DNA of 58,567 bases from Rhizobacter sp. (GCA_025350965.1 JANXWV010000064.1:1-58567), one strand, 5' to 3'; shown: positions 35,861 through 47,231, numbered from the stretch's first letter. Notes: generated by a model from the sequence alone, not told the origin. Made by a program: numbers and translations.

Positions 35861-36415
35861 ATGACAGCGCGTGAATTCGACCCCTGCCGGCTCGACGTGG
35901 CGGCCTTTGCCAAAGAGGCCGGCGAGTTGCATGGCCGCTGGCCGCTGCAGCAGTTCGACCGGGTGGTCGATGCGTCTGCCGCGCGCGACAGCGGCGCGCC
36001 GGTCACCGAAGAATTGGCCTGGCGCGTGCGCGGCGAGCGGCGCACCCTGCAGGGCGGCGAACACCAGACCTGGCTGCACTTGAGCGCGCTGGGCGAAGTG
36101 CCGATGCAGTGCCAGCGCTGCCTGCGCCCGGTCGTGGTCGAGGTGCAGGTCGAGCGAAGCTTCCTGTTCGTGCACGGCGAAGACGCGGCCGCCCAACTCG
36201 ACAACGACATCGAGGAAGACGTGCTTCCGATCACCCGCGCGCTCGACCTGCGCGAGCTCGTCGAAGACGAAGTTCTGCTGGCACTGCCCATCGTGCCTCG
36301 GCACGAGGTGTGCCCCACGCCGCTGGTGGCGAGCGCATCTGAAACGCCGCTCGACGACGCGCCTAGCCCGTTTGCGGCACTCGCCGTGCTCAAACCGAAG
36401 ACCGGGCTGAACTGA
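35861..36415 (+). CDS. yceD: DUF177/YceD family protein
   Basis: 184 residues from ATG 35861. Central MQCQRCLRPVVVEV and the later EVCPTPL, with the acidic EEDVLPITRALDLRELVEDEVLLALP that defines the family; the second Cys pair is reduced to one Cys. Placed ahead of rpmF and plsX as in most Proteobacteria. YceD is linked to 23S rRNA accumulation. Not an enzyme by known motifs. Separated from maf by 83 bp of divergent promoter DNA. Confidence 0.9.
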   Translation: MTAREFDPCRLDVAAFAKEAGELHGRWPLQQFDRVVDASAARDSGAPVTEELAWRVRGERRTLQGGEHQTWLHLSALGEVPMQCQRCLRPVVVEVQVERSFLFVHGEDAAAQLDNDIEEDVLPITRALDLRELVEDEVLLALPIVPRHEVCPTPLVASASETPLDDAPSPFAALAVLKPKTGLN

Positions 36416-36451
36416 GCTGCCAGCTTCCGCGCCGCCCGCGTCGAGGCACCG

Positions 36452-36460
36452 TGCTAGAAT
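36452..36460 (+). promoter_or_regulatory. Extended -10 promoter for rpmF (and plsX-fab operon)
   Basis: TGCTAGAAT is an extended -10 (TGn plus TAGAAT at 36455-36460). No good -35 was found at 17 nt. It lies about 109 bp before the rpmF start, so the transcript would have a leader of about 100 nt that includes the hairpin at 36493-36512. Confidence 0.45.
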
Positions 36461-36492
36461 TTTGGGCTTTCCCGCAAGCAACTATCGACCGC

Positions 36493-36512
36493 GCAAAGAA
36501 GCGTTTCTTTGC
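36493..36512 (+). promoter_or_regulatory. Leader hairpin ahead of rpmF
   Basis: GCAAAGAA (36493-36500), loop GCGT, TTCTTTGC (36505-36512): a perfect 8-bp stem 57 nt before the rpmF ATG. It is AT-richer than neighbouring DNA. Could be a leader control structure for L32. Confidence 0.45.
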
Positions 36513-36568
36513 ACTGCCAGCGCCAGCCGCGCCGGCCCAGGTTTGATTGCGGGCCCCAGGAGAAACCC

Positions 36569-36751
36569 ATGGCCGTTCAACAAAACAAGAAGTCCCCGTC
36601 CAAGCGTGGCATGCACCGCGCGCACTACGCGCTCAGCGCACCGGGCACCGCGATCGAGCCGACCACCGGCGAGTCTCACCTGCGCCACCACATCAGCCCC
36701 AACGGCTTCTACCGTGGCCGCAAGGTGCTGAAGACCAAGGCAGACGCCTGA
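36569..36751 (+). CDS. rpmF: 50S ribosomal protein L32
   Basis: 60 residues, usual length. Begins [19 protein letters not shown], the L32 signature, then [26 protein letters not shown] lies 6-11 nt upstream of ATG 36569. No zinc-ribbon cysteines are present, so it is the zinc-independent form. Sits between yceD and plsX in the classical order. Confidence 0.97.
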   Translation: MAVQQNKKSPSKRGMHRAHYALSAPGTAIEPTTGESHLRHHISPNGFYRGRKVLKTKADA

Positions 36752-36821
36752 AGTGTCATTGCGCGTTGCCGCTCGCGTCGTTTGCGTGATCGGCCCGTGC
36801 AATTTGCCTGTTTTGCCAAAC

Positions 36822-36859
36822 CACCCGGGTTGCGCTGCCGCGCGACGCCGGGTGTTTGT
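36822..36859 (+). terminator. GC-rich hairpin with short T run between rpmF and plsX (weak terminator/attenuator)
   Basis: CACCCGG (36822-36828) pairs with CCGGGTG (36848-36854). The inner GTTGCGC/GCGCGAC pair extends the stem to about 14 bp with one bulge. It is followed by TTTGT, a poor U-tract. Could partly end rpmF transcription so that plsX is expressed less. Confidence 0.45.
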
Positions 36860-36876
36860 ATTGGAGCGGCAGCGCC

Positions 36877-38055
36877 ATGACCGATGCGGCTGAAGCTGCG
36901 CGCGTGCGCGCTGGTCCTGCGGAACCCGTCGCTCCGGTCGTACGCATTGCCGTTGATTGCATGGGCGGCGACCACGGCCCGTCGGCCACATTGCCGGCCT
37001 GCCGCGCGTTCCTGGCCGCGCACCCGCAAGCGGAACTGATCCTCGTCGGCCGCGCCGAGGCGCTTGCTGCGGCGCGTGACTGGCCGCGCTGCACGATCAT
37101 TGCCGCCAGCGAAGTCGTCGAGATGGACGATTCCATTGAAGTGGCGCTGCGCCGCAAGCGCGACTCATCGCTTCGGGTGGCGGTGAGTCAGGTCAAGGCC
37201 GGCGCCGACGGCGCATCCGCCGCGCAAGCCTGCGTGTCGGCGGGCAACACCGGCGCACTGATGGCGGTCTCGCGCTATGTGCTCAAAACGCTCGAAGGCA
37301 TCGACCGGCCGGCCATCGCCGCCGTCATGCCGAACCAGCGCGGTGGCTACACCACCGTGCTCGACCTCGGCGCGAACGTCGATTGCACGGCCGACCACCT
37401 GCTGCAGTTCGCGGTGATGGGCAGTGCGCTCGTGGCGGCGGTCGCGGGCAAGCCGAACCCGTTGGTCGGCCTGCTGAACATCGGCGAGGAAGAGATCAAG
37501 GGGAGCGAGGTCATCAAGCAGGCCGGCGAATTGCTGCGCCAGGCTGCCGACCGGGGCCACCTCAACTTTCACGGCAACGTGGAGGGCAACGACATCTTCA
37601 AAGGCACGACCGACATCGTGGTGTGCGACGGCTTCGTCGGCAACGTGGCCCTCAAGACAGCCGAAGGCGCGGCGGCGATGTTCGTGAGCATCGTTCGCGA
37701 GGAGTTCAGCCGCAACATCTTCACCAAGCTGGCGGCGCTGGCGGCGCGGCCGGTGCTGCAGCAGTTCAAGAACCGGCTCGACCACCGCCGCTACAGCGGT
37801 GGCTCGCTGCTGGGCCTGCGCGGGTTGGTGTTCAAGGCGCACGGCTCGTCCGATGCGTATGCGTTCGAACAGGCGCTGGTGCGGGCTTATGATGCCGCCC
37901 GGAACGGCCTGCTCGGCCAGGTGCACGACCGCATCCTGTCGACGATGGCCGCGATGCCCGCTCACACCACCGGCGGGGCCTCTTCGGCCGCTGACTTGGC
38001 GGCTGGCTTGGCGCCCACCCTATCGCCGGCAACCGTCTCCGCCCTCACCGCATGA
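36877..38055 (+). CDS. plsX: Phosphate acyltransferase PlsX
   Basis: 392 residues from ATG 36877, SD GGAGCGG about 8 nt upstream. [18 protein letters not shown] at about residues 24-41, [83 protein letters not shown]. All PlsX motifs. It makes acyl-phosphate from acyl-ACP for phosphatidic acid synthesis, peripheral at the inner membrane. The stop overlaps the fabH start (ATGA). Confidence 0.96.
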   Translation: MTDAAEAARVRAGPAEPVAPVVRIAVDCMGGDHGPSATLPACRAFLAAHPQAELILVGRAEALAAARDWPRCTIIAASEVVEMDDSIEVALRRKRDSSLRVAVSQVKAGADGASAAQACVSAGNTGALMAVSRYVLKTLEGIDRPAIAAVMPNQRGGYTTVLDLGANVDCTADHLLQFAVMGSALVAAVAGKPNPLVGLLNIGEEEIKGSEVIKQAGELLRQAADRGHLNFHGNVEGNDIFKGTTDIVVCDGFVGNVALKTAEGAAAMFVSIVREEFSRNIFTKLAALAARPVLQQFKNRLDHRRYSGGSLLGLRGLVFKAHGSSDAYAFEQALVRAYDAARNGLLGQVHDRILSTMAAMPAHTTGGASSAADLAAGLAPTLSPATVSALTA

Positions 38056-39041
38056 ACGCCCCGCTCCCCCGCTACTCGCGCATCACCGGCACCGGCAGTT
38101 ACCTGCCGCCGAACCGGCTGACGAACGACGACCTCGCCGCGCAGCTCGCAAAGGACGGCATCGAGACGTCCGATCACTGGATCGTCGAGCGCACCGGCAT
38201 TCGTGCACGCCACTTCGCGGCACCCGAGGTGTGCTGCAGCGACCTGGCGCTGGTCGCAGCGCAACGCGCGCTCGAAGCGGCCGATTGCGACGCAGCGAGC
38301 ATCGACCTCATCATCGTTGCCACCAGCACGCCCGACATGGTGTTCCCGTCGACGGCCTGCCTGCTGCAACAGAAGCTGGGCGTGCATGGCTGCGCCGCGT
38401 TCGACGTGCAGGCCGTGTGCTCGGGCTTCGTCTACGCCCTCACGGTGGCCGACTCGATGATCCGCACCGGCGCGGCACGCAAGGCGCTGGTGATCGGCGC
38501 CGAAGTGTTTTCGCGCATTCTCGACTTCACCGACCGCACCACCTGCGTGCTGTTCGGCGACGGCGCCGGCGCCGTGGTGCTGGAAGCGAGCGACACCCCG
38601 GGAGTGCTGGCCACCGAGCTGCATGCCGATGGCCGGCACGTGAACATCCTGTGCGTGCCGGGCACCGTGTCGGGCGGCAAGGTGCTGGGCGACCCGCTGC
38701 TCAAGATGGACGGCCAGGCGGTGTTCAAGCTCGCCGTCGGCGTGCTCGAAGACGTGGCGCGCTCGGTGATCGAGAAGGCCGGACGGACGGCCGACGACGT
38801 CGACTGGCTGATTCCGCACCAGGCGAACATCCGCATCCTGCAAAGCACCACGAAACGGCTGAAGATGCCACTCGACAAGCTCATCATCACCGTCGATCAG
38901 CACGGCAACACGTCGGCCGCATCGATACCGCTGGCGCTCGATGAAGGCGTGCGCGGCGGCAAGATCAAGCCCGGCGACAGCCTGCTGCTCGCAGGCGTGG
39001 GCGGCGGCTTCACGTGGGGCGCGGTCCTTCTGGATCTTTGA
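38052..39041 (+). CDS. fabH: Beta-ketoacyl-ACP synthase III
   Basis: 329 residues. Starts [20 protein letters not shown]. Active-site Cys in [12 protein letters not shown], His in [11 protein letters not shown], Asn in [15 protein letters not shown]: the Cys-His-Asn triad of KAS III. Condenses acetyl-CoA with malonyl-ACP to start fatty-acid synthesis. Overlaps plsX by 4 nt; fabD begins 8 nt later. Confidence 0.97.
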   Translation: MNAPLPRYSRITGTGSYLPPNRLTNDDLAAQLAKDGIETSDHWIVERTGIRARHFAAPEVCCSDLALVAAQRALEAADCDAASIDLIIVATSTPDMVFPSTACLLQQKLGVHGCAAFDVQAVCSGFVYALTVADSMIRTGAARKALVIGAEVFSRILDFTDRTTCVLFGDGAGAVVLEASDTPGVLATELHADGRHVNILCVPGTVSGGKVLGDPLLKMDGQAVFKLAVGVLEDVARSVIEKAGRTADDVDWLIPHQANIRILQSTTKRLKMPLDKLIITVDQHGNTSAASIPLALDEGVRGGKIKPGDSLLLAGVGGGFTWGAVLLDL

Positions 39042-39049
39042 ACTCGGCG

Positions 39050-39984
39050 ATGACGAACTTCGCAGTCGTATTTCCCGGCCAGGGCTCGCAGTCCGTGGGC
39101 ATGCTCGACGCCTGGGGCGATCACCCCGTGGTGCGGCAGACGCTCGTCGAAGCCTCCGACGCGCTGGGCGAAGACGTGGCGCGGCTGATCCGCGAAGGCC
39201 CGAAGGAGCAGCTCGACCTCACCACCAACACGCAGCCCGCGATGCTGACCGCCGGTATTGCCTGCTACCGCGCGTGGGCCGCCGATACGGGCCTCGCTCC
39301 GAGCGTTCTGGCCGGCCATTCGCTCGGCGAGTACACGGCGCTGGTCGCCGCAGGTTCGTTGCTGCTGACCGATGCGCTGCCGCTGGTGCGCTTCCGCGCG
39401 CAGGCCATGCAGGACGCCGTGCCGGTGGGCGGCGGCGCGATGGCCGCCATCCTCGGGCTCGATGCGCAGGCCGTGCGTGACGGCTGCGCCGAAGTTGCGG
39501 CAGCCAGCGGCGAAGCGGTGGCCGCAGCCAACTACAACGACCCGACGCAGACCGTGATCGCCGGCACCAAGGCCGGTGTCGACCAGGCCTGCGAGCTGCT
39601 CAAGGCCAAGGGCGCCAAGCGGGCGCTGCTGCTCGCCGTGTCGGCACCGTTCCATTCGAGCCTGATGAAGCCGGCAGCGGAGCGGCTCAAAGGCGGGCTG
39701 GCCGAAACCCATATCGAGCCGCCGCTGACCCCGGTGATCAACAACATCGACGTGGCGGTGCAGACCGAGCCCACCGCCATTCGCGACGCCTTGTACCGCC
39801 AAGCTTTCGGCCCGGTGCGCTGGGTCGAGACGATTGCCGCCATGCGCGCACGCGGCGCCACGCACATCGTCGAATGCGGGCCGGGCAAGGTGCTGGCCAA
39901 CATGGTCAAACGCATCGACGCCGAGGCGCGGTCGGGTGCGGTTTTCGACCCGGCCTCGCTGGCCGCCGTGCATGGGATGTTCGC

Positions 39985-39988
<4 letters not shown>
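39050..39988 (+). CDS. fabD: Malonyl-CoA:ACP transacylase
   Basis: 312 residues from ATG 39050. FAVVFPGQGSQSVGML, ATLxxNTQPAM-type region, nucleophile Ser in LAGHSLGEYTALVAAG, AVSAPFHSSLMKPA with the catalytic His, VECGPGKVLANMVKR. Transfers malonyl from CoA to ACP. Ends in a GTGA overlap with fabG. Confidence 0.97.
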
Positions 39989-41152
<1,164 letters not shown>

Positions 41153-41193
41153 TCGCTGCGGTCATTCGAACTGCATTCCAAGCACCACTCTCC

Positions 41194-42438
41194 ATGAGCA
41201 GACGCCGCGTTGTCGTGACGGGCCTGGGCCTGATCAGCCCCGTGGGCAACACGGTGGCCGAGGGCTGGGCGAACATCCTGGCGGGGCGTTCCGGCATTGC
41301 CAACATCACCAAGTTCGATGCGTCGAACTTCGCATGCAAGTTCGCGGGCGAGGTGAAGGGCTTCAATGTCGAGGACTACTTCCCCGCCAAAGACGGCCGG
41401 CACATGGACACGTTCATCCACTACGGGCTGGCTGCGTCGATCCAGGCCGTGCGCGATGCGGGCCTGCCGACCAATGCCGACCTGAGCGAAGAGCAGGCCG
41501 AGCGCATCGGCGTGGTCGTGGGCTCGGGCATCGGCGGGCTGCCGCTGATCGAAAACACGCACGCGGAACTGGTGGCGCGCGGCCCGCGCCGCATCACACC
41601 GTTCTTCGTGCCGGCATCGATCATCAACATGATTTCGGGCCATGTGTCGATCACCTACGGCTTCCAGGGCCCGAACCTGTCGATCGTCACGGCCTGCACC
41701 ACCGGCCTGCACAGCATCGGCCAGGCCGGCCGACTGATCGAATACGGTGACGCCGACGTGATGGTGGCGGGCGGCTCCGAGGCCACTGTGTCGCCACTCG
41801 GCGTGGGCGGCTTCGCAGCGGCACGCGCCTTGTCGACGCGCAACGACGACCCGCAGACCGCGTCCCGCCCCTGGGACAAGGACCGCGATGGTTTCGTGCT
41901 CGGCGAAGGCGCCGGCGTGCTGGTGCTCGAAGAGTACGAACACGCCAAGCGGCGCGGCGCAAGAATCTACGCGGAACTGGCGGGGTTCGGCATGGGAGCC
42001 GACGCCTTCCACATGACCGCGCCGAACGTCGACGGCCCCAAGCGTTCGATGAAAGCGGCGCTGCGCAATGCCGGCATCAACGCCGATCAAGTGCAGTACC
42101 TGAACGCGCACGGCACCTCCACGCCGCTGGGCGACGTGAACGAAACCAACGCGATCAAGCTCGCGTTCGGCGACCACGCGAAGAAGTTGGTGGTGAACTC
42201 GACCAAGTCGATGACCGGCCATTTGCTCGGCGGCGCCGGCGGCATCGAGTCGGTGTTCACGGTGCTCGCGCTGCACCACCAGGTGTCGCCGCCGACGATC
42301 AACATCTTCAACCAGGACCCTTCGTGTGACCTGGACTACTGCGCCAACACCGCACGCGAGATGAAGATCGACGTGGCCGTGAAGAACAACTTCGGCTTCG
42401 GCGGCACGAACGGCACGCTGGTCTTCAAGCGCATTTGA
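41194..42438 (+). CDS. fabF: Beta-ketoacyl-ACP synthase II
   Basis: 414 residues. [20 protein letters not shown], active-site Cys in [16 protein letters not shown], first His in [16 protein letters not shown], second His in [16 protein letters not shown]-terminal [16 protein letters not shown]. Condenses malonyl-ACP with longer acyl-ACP and adapts membrane unsaturation to temperature. Follows acpP by 41 nt. Confidence 0.97.
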   Translation: MSRRRVVVTGLGLISPVGNTVAEGWANILAGRSGIANITKFDASNFACKFAGEVKGFNVEDYFPAKDGRHMDTFIHYGLAASIQAVRDAGLPTNADLSEEQAERIGVVVGSGIGGLPLIENTHAELVARGPRRITPFFVPASIINMISGHVSITYGFQGPNLSIVTACTTGLHSIGQAGRLIEYGDADVMVAGGSEATVSPLGVGGFAAARALSTRNDDPQTASRPWDKDRDGFVLGEGAGVLVLEEYEHAKRRGARIYAELAGFGMGADAFHMTAPNVDGPKRSMKAALRNAGINADQVQYLNAHGTSTPLGDVNETNAIKLAFGDHAKKLVVNSTKSMTGHLLGGAGGIESVFTVLALHHQVSPPTINIFNQDPSCDLDYCANTAREMKIDVAVKNNFGFGGTNGTLVFKRI

Positions 42439-42471
42439 CCGCGCGTTTGACGCTTCCGCGCTGCGGCGCCC

Positions 42472-42966
42472 ATGCGCACCTCCCCGGCCATCGATGTGGA
42501 ACTCACGCGCTTCGGCGTGTGGCGCACGGCCATTGCGCTGCTCGCAGCCGCGGCGTTGGCAGCGGTCTGGGCATGGTGGTCGACGTTGAATACCTCGCAG
42601 CCGCGGAACTCGGGCATCGCCCTGCTGGCGGCCTTGGTCACGTTGAGCCTTGTCATCATCGCGCTGGCGGCGTCGCTGTCGAGTGTGCGGTGCACCGCGT
42701 TGCGCTGGAACGGCCAGAGCTGGAGCATCCAGCGCATGCGGCGAAACCTCGCCGCTGCCGGCGAGCCGCTGGCGGGCGAGATCGTCGTTGCCATCGACCT
42801 GGGCCTGTGGATGCTGTTGCGCTTCGAGCCAGCGACTCGGGGTGCGCGGCTTCGAATTGTCTGGCTGCCGGTGCAGCGCGGCGGAATCGAGGCACAGTGG
42901 CACGCGCTGCGCTGCGCGCTGTACTCGCCCCGGCCCGCACCGAACGCCGAGCCGGCGCCGCCATGA
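42472..42966 (+). CDS. Conserved hypothetical inner-membrane protein
   Basis: 164 residues. Two membrane segments near 22-40 and 50-68, short loops, then a soluble domain of about 90 residues with RCTALRWNGQSWSIQ, an Ala/Gly stretch and LRFEPATRGARLRIVWLPV. No catalytic motif recognised. A gene of this kind often sits between fabF and rpoE in Burkholderiales; its role is unknown. The rpoE ATG begins 13 nt after its stop, suggesting co-transcription. Confidence 0.7.
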   Translation: MRTSPAIDVELTRFGVWRTAIALLAAAALAAVWAWWSTLNTSQPRNSGIALLAALVTLSLVIIALAASLSSVRCTALRWNGQSWSIQRMRRNLAAAGEPLAGEIVVAIDLGLWMLLRFEPATRGARLRIVWLPVQRGGIEAQWHALRCALYSPRPAPNAEPAPP

Positions 42967-42979
42967 CGAGCGTTTGCGC

Positions 42980-43591
42980 ATGAACGGTCCCGACATCGAC
43001 GGGCCGCTGGTCGAACGCGTCAAGTTGGGCGACGTGAAGGCCTTCGAGATGCTGGTGGTCAAGTACCAGCGCCGCATCCAGCGGCTGATTGCGCGCATGG
43101 TGCGCGATGTCGACCTGGTGCCTGACATTGCGCAAGAGACCTTCATCCGCGCCTACCGGGCGCTGCCCAACTTTCGGGGCGACAGCGCGTTCTACACGTG
43201 GCTCTACCGCATTGCGGTGAACACGGCCAAGAAAGCGCTGATGGACTTGAAGCGCGACCCCCTGGTGACCGAGTCGGCCCGCGCCTCGCGCGACGATGAC
43301 GATGACAACGCCTCGCGCCTCGAGAACGAACTGGCCAGCGGAGAAACCCCCGAGTCGGTGCTCGCCGCCAAGCAAATTGCATCTGCTGTGAACTTTGCCA
43401 TCGAAGCCTTGTCCGAAGATCTTCGCCAAGCGATTACGCTGCGCGAGATCGAAGGCTTGAGCTACGAAGAGATCGCCGAACTGATGAACTGCCCGATCGG
43501 CACCGTGCGCTCCCGGATCTTCCGTGCGCGCGAGGCGATCGCGTTGCGGCTGCGCCCGTTGCTGGACACCCGCGATGGCGGGCGCTGGTGA
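42980..43591 (+). CDS. rpoE: Sigma-E type ECF sigma factor
   Basis: 203 residues from ATG 42980. Region 2 LVVKYQRRIQRLIARMVRDVDLVPDIAQETFIRAYRALPNFRG with the -10 binding helix, an acidic linker (DDDDDNAS), region 4 ITLREIEGLSYEEIAELMNCPIGTVRSRIFRAREAI. Directs transcription of envelope-stress genes. Followed by its anti-sigma rseA, rseB and degP, the standard stress operon. Confidence 0.95.
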   Translation: MNGPDIDGPLVERVKLGDVKAFEMLVVKYQRRIQRLIARMVRDVDLVPDIAQETFIRAYRALPNFRGDSAFYTWLYRIAVNTAKKALMDLKRDPLVTESARASRDDDDDNASRLENELASGETPESVLAAKQIASAVNFAIEALSEDLRQAITLREIEGLSYEEIAELMNCPIGTVRSRIFRAREAIALRLRPLLDTRDGGRW

Positions 43592-43610
43592 TGGCTTGAT
43601 GGAGATGGAA

Positions 43611-44270
43611 ATGTCTGGACAATCCGACCCCCGAACCGCAGCGCGCGAGCGCATGTCGGCCCTGGCCGATGGCGCACTCGACGCGCACGCCGTGGCCAGT
43701 GCGTGTGCGCTGTGGCGCGCTGATGCCGATGCGCGTGCCACGTGGCACGCCTATCAGTTGATCGGCGACGTGCTGCGCTCGGACGACCTGGCGCACGACG
43801 CCTCGACGGACGCCAGTTTCATGCAGGCGCTGCGAATGCGGTTGGCCGATGAGCCGACCGTACTCGCGCCGCAACCGCTGGCATCGGCCGATCCGCACCC
43901 GGCTGCCGCCGTTGCGGCCAAGCGCCGCGGCGGCCGTTGGGGCTGGCTCGCACCTTCGGCGGTGGCGGCCGGTTTCGTTGCGGTGGCGGGCGTGCTGATG
44001 ATCACGCGCGGGCCCGACAACGCAGCAGGCGCGGGGCCGGCGGTTGCGAGCATCGGACCCACCGCGTCCCCAGCCACGCCAAGTGCCTCGGCACTGCTGC
44101 CTGCCGCGCCCGTGGGCGACATTCAAGCCTTCGCTGCCAATGCCCAGTTCGTGCGCGATGCGCAACTCGACCGCTACCTCGCGGCCCACAAGCAGTTCGC
44201 AGGCAGTTCGGCGCTGGGCGTGCCGTCGGGCTTTCTGCGCGCGGCCACCGCCGAGATGGTCGGCCGGTGA
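43611..44270 (+). CDS. rseA: Sigma-E anti-sigma factor
   Basis: 219 residues from ATG 43611 (GGAG 6 nt upstream); in-frame ATGs at 43599 and 43605 are alternatives. N-terminal anti-sigma domain MSALADGALDAHAVASACALWRADADARATWHAYQLIGDVLRSDDLA, an inner-membrane segment near 105-125 (VAAGFVAVAGVLMI), then an Ala/Pro-rich periplasmic region ending in an Arg-rich tail. Holds RpoE at the membrane until proteolysis. GTGA overlap with rseB. Confidence 0.9.
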   Translation: MSGQSDPRTAARERMSALADGALDAHAVASACALWRADADARATWHAYQLIGDVLRSDDLAHDASTDASFMQALRMRLADEPTVLAPQPLASADPHPAAAVAAKRRGGRWGWLAPSAVAAGFVAVAGVLMITRGPDNAAGAGPAVASIGPTASPATPSASALLPAAPVGDIQAFAANAQFVRDAQLDRYLAAHKQFAGSSALGVPSGFLRAATAEMVGR

Positions 44271-45337
44271 GCCGCGCCTGCCTTGCAGCGCAAGAGTCGC
44301 TGCGTTGGCGCCCGCCGTCGTTGCTGGCGCTCGGCGGCATTGCGTTGCTCACGGCGCAATTCGCCTGGAGCCAGCCCGCAGCGAGCGATGCTCCGGCGCA
44401 GGCGCGTGAGGTTCGCACCTGGCTCACGCGCATCCATGAGGCGGCCAGCCGCCACAACTTCCAGGGCACCTTCATCGTCAGCAGCGGAGGCACGGCGTCG
44501 AGCGCGCGCATCGCCCATTACTGCGAGGGACCGAACCAGTTCGAACGCAGCGAAACCCTCGACGGCCAGCAGCGGCTCGTCTACCGGCACAACGACACGG
44601 TGCATACCGTGTGGCCGTCGGGCAAGCTGGTGTTGATCGAGCAGCGCAGCCTGACCACGTCATTCCCTGCGTTGCTGCAAGCCGGCGATGACCACATCGC
44701 CGACTTCTACGAAGTGCGCCCGCAAGGCGCCGAGCGCGTGGCCGGGCGAGCTGCCAACGTGTTGTCGGTCCGGCCCAAGGACGGCCTGCGCTATGGCTAC
44801 CGGCTCTGGGCCGACCAGGCCTCGGGCCTCTTGCTGCGTGCCGACACCATCGGCGAGCGCAACGAGGTGCTGGAAAGTTCGGCGTTCTCGGAAGTCGCCG
44901 TCGACGTGAAGGCGCAGCCCGACAGCGTGCTCGGGCCAATGAAAAAACTCGACGGCTACCGCGTCTCGCGCCCAGCCATGACCCCAACCCGGCTTGATGC
45001 CGAAGGGTGGCTGCTCCACCAGCCTGCACCCGGCTTCAAGGAGGTCAGCTGCGTGAAGCGGCCGATGGACGCCGCGCCGAACATCACGACCGCGCCCGTC
45101 CCCGGCGGCAACGATCCGCAGGTCCTGCAGGCCATCTATTCCGACGGCCTGACCTACGTGTCGGTGTTCATCGAGCCGTTCAACGCGCAGCGCCACACGC
45201 GGCCGCTGCTCGCCTCGGTCGGCCCGATGCAGACGCTGACGCAACAGCAGGGTGATTGGTGGATCACGGTCGTGGGTGAAGTGCCCGCTGCCACACTGCG
45301 TGTCTTTGCGAAAGCGCTGGAACGCGTCCAGCGTTAA
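44267..45337 (+). CDS. rseB: Sigma-E regulatory protein RseB
   Basis: 356 residues from GTG 44267 (GTGA overlap). Signal peptide with core LLALGGIALLTAQFAWSQPA, then MucB/RseB N-terminal domain (TFIVSSGG, ARIAHYCEGPNQFERSETLDGQQR) and a C-terminal domain (VTVVGEVPAATLRVFAKALE). Periplasmic; it binds RseA to protect it and senses mislocalised lipoproteins or LPS. Gene order confirms. Confidence 0.92.
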   Translation: MSRACLAAQESLRWRPPSLLALGGIALLTAQFAWSQPAASDAPAQAREVRTWLTRIHEAASRHNFQGTFIVSSGGTASSARIAHYCEGPNQFERSETLDGQQRLVYRHNDTVHTVWPSGKLVLIEQRSLTTSFPALLQAGDDHIADFYEVRPQGAERVAGRAANVLSVRPKDGLRYGYRLWADQASGLLLRADTIGERNEVLESSAFSEVAVDVKAQPDSVLGPMKKLDGYRVSRPAMTPTRLDAEGWLLHQPAPGFKEVSCVKRPMDAAPNITTAPVPGGNDPQVLQAIYSDGLTYVSVFIEPFNAQRHTRPLLASVGPMQTLTQQQGDWWITVVGEVPAATLRVFAKALERVQR

Positions 45338-45395
45338 CACTGGCGCACCTGCGTGCGGCCGCGTTGATTCATCGTTATTTGTGGAGCTGATCTTG

Positions 45396-46886
45396 ATGCC
45401 GATGCACTTTGGAATTGCTGACACCGCCCCGACCCTCAGCCTGCTGCAAGGCGTGCGACGGCGGCTCTGGCCGGCCGTGCTGGTGCTGGGCCTGGGTGTG
45501 ACCGGCGTGTTGTCGGCGGCTCCGGTCGGCGCACAAGGCCTGCCCGACTTCACGGAGCTGGTCGAGCGGGTCGGCCCGGCCGTGGTGGGCATTCGCACGA
45601 CTGAGCGCGCTCGCACGGCACGCAATGGCGCCGGGCCTGGCGCCGATGAAGACATGCTCGAGTTCTTCCGGCGCTTCGGCGTGCCCCTCCCGAACCGGCC
45701 CAACCCTGGTGCGCCGCAACAGCCTGCGCCCGACGCCGAGCCGCAACAGCGCGGCCAGGGGTCGGGCTTCATCCTGAGTGCCGATGGCTATGTGATGACG
45801 AACGCGCACGTGGTCGACGGCGCCGACGAACTGTTCGTGACACTCACAGACAAGCGCGAATTCAAGGCCAAGGTGATCGGCTTCGACAAGCGCAGCGACG
45901 TAGCGCTCGTGAAGATCGACGCGACCGGTCTTCCCGCCGTACGAATTGGCGACGTGAGCCGCCTCAAAGTGGGCGAATGGGTCATCGCCATCGGCTCGCC
46001 GTTTGGCCTTGAGAACACGGTCACTGCCGGCATCGTGAGCGCCAAGTCGCGCGACACGGGCGACTACCTTCAGCTGATCCAGACCGACGTGGCCATCAAC
46101 CCCGGCAATTCGGGCGGCCCGCTGATCAACATGCGCGGCGAAGTGGTGGGCATCAACTCGCAGATTTACAGCCGCTCCGGCGGCTACCAGGGCATCTCGT
46201 TCGCCATCCCCATCGACGAGGCCACGCGCGTGTCCGACAGCCTGCGTACGAACGGCCGCGTGATCCGCGGGCGCATCGGCGTGACCATCGATCAAGTGAC
46301 CAAGGACGTCGCCGAGTCTATCGGCCTGGGCAAGCCGACCGGGGCACTCGTGCGCAGCGTCGAAGCCGGCGGGCCTGCGGAGAAGGCGGGCGTGGAGGCA
46401 GGCGACATCATCACCAAGGTCGATGGCCGAACGGTCGAGAAGTCAGCTGACCTGCCACGCATCGTGGGCGGCGTGAAGCCGGGTGCAAAGGCGCAACTTC
46501 AGGTGTTCCGGCGCGGCGCGTACCGCGAGGTCGGCGTCACCGTGGTCGAATTCGAAGCCGACCGAGCGGCGCGCAGCAGCGACAAGGAACCCGCCAAGCC
46601 GCAGGCATCGGTGGGCAGCCTCGGCCTTGCCGTGGCCGACCTCACCGACACACAGCGCAAGGAGTTGAAGGTCAAGGGCGGTGTGCGGGTCGATACCGCT
46701 GAAGGTGCTTCGGCGCGCGCCGGGCTGCGCGAAGGCGACGTGCTCCTGTCGCTCGACAACATCGAGGTCAGCAGCGCCAAGCAATTCGAAATGCTGGTGG
46801 CCAAGATCGACAAGGCCAAGCCGGTGACGGTGCTCGTGCGCCGTGGCGATGTGGTCAATTTCTTGATCATTCGACCCGCCCGATGA
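45396..46886 (+). CDS. degP: Periplasmic serine protease/chaperone, DegP/MucD type
   Basis: 496 residues from ATG 45396, GGAG 9 nt upstream. Signal peptide (LWPAVLVLGLGVTGVLSAAPVGAQG). Catalytic triad His in YVMTNAHVVDGA, Asp in DKRSDVALVKID, Ser in INPGNSGGPLI. Two PDZ domains (GRIGVTIDQ; SVGSLGLAVADL). Degrades or refolds damaged envelope proteins. Last gene of the sigma-E block. Confidence 0.95.
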   Translation: MPMHFGIADTAPTLSLLQGVRRRLWPAVLVLGLGVTGVLSAAPVGAQGLPDFTELVERVGPAVVGIRTTERARTARNGAGPGADEDMLEFFRRFGVPLPNRPNPGAPQQPAPDAEPQQRGQGSGFILSADGYVMTNAHVVDGADELFVTLTDKREFKAKVIGFDKRSDVALVKIDATGLPAVRIGDVSRLKVGEWVIAIGSPFGLENTVTAGIVSAKSRDTGDYLQLIQTDVAINPGNSGGPLINMRGEVVGINSQIYSRSGGYQGISFAIPIDEATRVSDSLRTNGRVIRGRIGVTIDQVTKDVAESIGLGKPTGALVRSVEAGGPAEKAGVEAGDIITKVDGRTVEKSADLPRIVGGVKPGAKAQLQVFRRGAYREVGVTVVEFEADRAARSSDKEPAKPQASVGSLGLAVADLTDTQRKELKVKGGVRVDTAEGASARAGLREGDVLLSLDNIEVSSAKQFEMLVAKIDKAKPVTVLVRRGDVVNFLIIRPAR

Positions 46887-47020
46887 GCAGCGTGCCGACC
46901 GGATCGTCGGGTCTTTCCGGGATACGGAAAGTTGCCGACGATCAAGTGCGGCAGGATCCGGGCGGTTCTCAGGCACCGCAATTCGTTTAATAAGTTGGCG
47001 ACCACTCACTATTTGCAACA

Positions 47021-47036
47021 GGGGTCGATTGACCCC
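47021..47036. repeat. Perfect 16-bp palindrome in the degP-lepA gap
   Basis: GGGGTC-gatt-GACCCC. No T run on either side, so not an obvious terminator. TACAAT at 47046-47051 follows; could be a regulatory site. Confidence 0.4.
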
Positions 47037-47133
47037 AGCAGTCGCTACAATTCAGTCGCAAAGTGGCCTTTCAGTGCCAGATTGAGCAACGACATCGGAC
47101 CCTTGAAACTATCCCCAGACCATCCACAAGCGT

Positions 47134-47162
47134 TTGTTCATAACTTGTTGATAACTTATCCT
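47134..47162 (+). promoter_or_regulatory. Possible promoter upstream of the candidate small RNA
   Basis: TTGTTC (47134-47139) and TATCCT (47157-47162) with a 17-nt spacer. Hexamers match consensus only partly (3 of 6 and 4 of 6). A second candidate -10 TACAAT is at 47226-47231, without a clear -35. Confidence 0.3.
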
Positions 47163-47231
47163 GTTGGGGGCTCACAACGACGAGAAATCCAGCAATGGCG
47201 CGGGTTGCGGGCAGGTCGTTTTGACTACAAT

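Noticed and set aside
47029..47051. TTGACC...TACAAT as a sigma-70 promoter in the degP-lepA gap
   Set aside because: The spacer is only 11 nt, too short; the TTGACC is part of the GGGGTC/GACCCC palindrome.
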